Shown: in pieces, positions 34,588 through 35,392 of the stretch | How the letters are laid out: each line of letters starts with the position of its first letter | Position numbering within the stretch: the first letter of the stretch is position 1 | NCBI GenBank assembly: GCA_020344215.1 | Contig: CP070815.1 | Coordinates: 837,838-873,229 of the forward strand | Length of the DNA: 35,392 nucleotides | Reading direction: 5' to 3' | Source: Gemmatimonadota bacterium | GTDB lineage: Bacteria > Gemmatimonadota > Gemmatimonadetes > Palauibacterales > KS3-K002 | Notes under the pieces: generated by a model | The model's database searches: none | The model's input: the letters and a program-made list of their open reading frames with translations, nothing else | What the model was told of the DNA's origin: nothing | Translations under genes and position numbers: made by a program

Positions 34588-35392
34588 ATGAGTCGTCTGC
34601 AGCGGCTGCTGGAGGAACTGAAGCGGCGGCGCGTCTTCCGCGTGGCTGTCGTGTACGCTGCCGTCGCCTTCGTCATCTGGCAGGCGGCTGAGATCGCTGT
34701 TCCCGGCCTCAACCTCCCTGACATCGTCCTCACGACCGTCATCCTGCTGACGGTACTCGGGTTTCCCGTGGCTCTAGCCCTCGCCTGGGCGTTCGACGTC
34801 ACGCCTGAAGGTGTGAAGCGCACCGAACCGGAGGGCGTCGCCGTCGAGCGGCCCGAGGCATCGCCGCCGTTGGAAGGCGAGCCGGTGCGCAAGTCGATCG
34901 TCGTGCTGCCGTTCGACAACATGAGCCCCGATCCGCAGGACGCCTACCTGAGCGACGGGCTCACCGAGGAGATCATCACCGGCCTATCCTGCTGCGGTCC
35001 GCTGCGCGTGATCTCGAGAAACTCCGCCCGGGCCCTCAAGGGCACGCAGAAGGACACGCGTACCATCGCGAGCGAGCTCGACGTCCAGTACGTGCTCGAA
35101 GGCAGCGTGCGGAAAGCGGGCAACGACCTCCGCATCACCGCCCAGTTGATCGACGGTAGAACGGACGAGCACCTCTGGTCGGAGCGCTACAGCGGCACGC
35201 TCGATGATGTGTTCGACATGCAGGAGCGAATCTCCTGCTCGATCGTCGATGCGCTGATGCTCGAGCTCAGCCCGGAGGAAGAGCGTCGGCTGACGGAGCG
35301 GCCGATCGACAACGTACAGGCGTACGAGTGCTATTTGCGGGCGCGGCAGGAGATCTGGCTGTTCACGAAAGACGCGACAGACCGTGCCCGGC
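34588..35392 (+). CDS. TolB-N/TPR membrane signalling protein, N-terminal part (runs off the window)
   Basis: The ATG at 34588 has GGAG six bases upstream and the frame stays open for 268 codons to the window edge. Residues 1-18 are a basic helix (ELKRRRVFR), followed by two membrane helices (about 19-40 and 45-66). A domain beginning SIVVLPFDNMSPDPQDAYLS follows, with DGLTEEIITGL and YVLEGSVRKAGNDLRITAQL, the TolB N-terminal/FlgO-like domain seen in many TPR-bearing regulators and adenylate cyclases. The end of the window enters helices (AYECYLRARQE) that look like the first TPR repeats. It is probably an inner-membrane sensor or scaffold. The C-terminus is not visible. Confidence 0.85.
   Translation, partial: MSRLQRLLEELKRRRVFRVAVVYAAVAFVIWQAAEIAVPGLNLPDIVLTTVILLTVLGFPVALALAWAFDVTPEGVKRTEPEGVAVERPEASPPLEGEPVRKSIVVLPFDNMSPDPQDAYLSDGLTEEIITGLSCCGPLRVISRNSARALKGTQKDTRTIASELDVQYVLEGSVRKAGNDLRITAQLIDGRTDEHLWSERYSGTLDDVFDMQERISCSIVDALMLELSPEEERRLTERPIDNVQAYECYLRARQEIWLFTKDATDRAR

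Overview
The window comes from the chromosome of a GC-rich, diderm (Gram-negative-type) bacterium. Support for an outer membrane comes from an Omp85-type barrel protein, several lipobox lipoproteins, many Sec signal peptides and the remnant of an RND/OprM efflux system. The mix of a tricorn-like protease, a TolB-N/TPR signalling protein, a secreted PPC-like protein and a DUF255 protein resembles Gemmatimonadota or neighbouring groups. That placement is an impression from gene content and was not tested. No tRNA, rRNA, CRISPR array, transposase or phage module was seen.

Layout. 1-4.2 kb: the end of an unrecognised protein, an Omp85-like barrel protein, a small DUF6899-like protein, an exported PPP-type phosphatase, a tRNA-binding OB-fold protein and a Nudix hydrolase. 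4.2-7.3 kb: an ammonia-assimilation pair, asnA and a divergent glutamine synthetase, separated by a strong 16-bp hairpin. 7.4-12.6 kb: a secreted PPC-like protein and a 1394-residue protein joining GGDEF, a P-loop ATPase, two copies of an unnamed domain and HEAT repeats. 12.8-15.7 kb: a membrane-anchored glycerophosphodiesterase and argF. 15.75-16.3 kb: a hexanucleotide array, the scar of a deleted RND efflux operon and a dyad upstream of pckA. 16.3-22.7 kb: pckA, nhaA, a rhodanese lipoprotein, an endonuclease/exonuclease/phosphatase lipoprotein, a Mth938-like protein and a small membrane protein. 22.7-31.6 kb (minus strand): a DUF255-aldo/keto reductase fusion, a second hexanucleotide array, a tricorn-like protease, a TPR lipoprotein and PlsC. 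31.7-35.4 kb: an EamA transporter, an Hcp-like protein with a signal peptide, a cupin, a methyltransferase and the start of a TolB-N/TPR membrane protein.

Most genes are central metabolism, envelope or housekeeping functions in short transcription units, with frequent convergent pairs that overlap or nearly touch. The least ordinary items are the GGDEF/ATPase/duplicated-domain/HEAT protein, the signal-peptide Hcp homologue next to a cupin, the DUF255-AKR fusion, the RND deletion scar and the two 54-bp arrays of nine hexamers. I see no multi-gene defence or mobile system. The best candidate for an undescribed function is the 1394-residue signalling protein.
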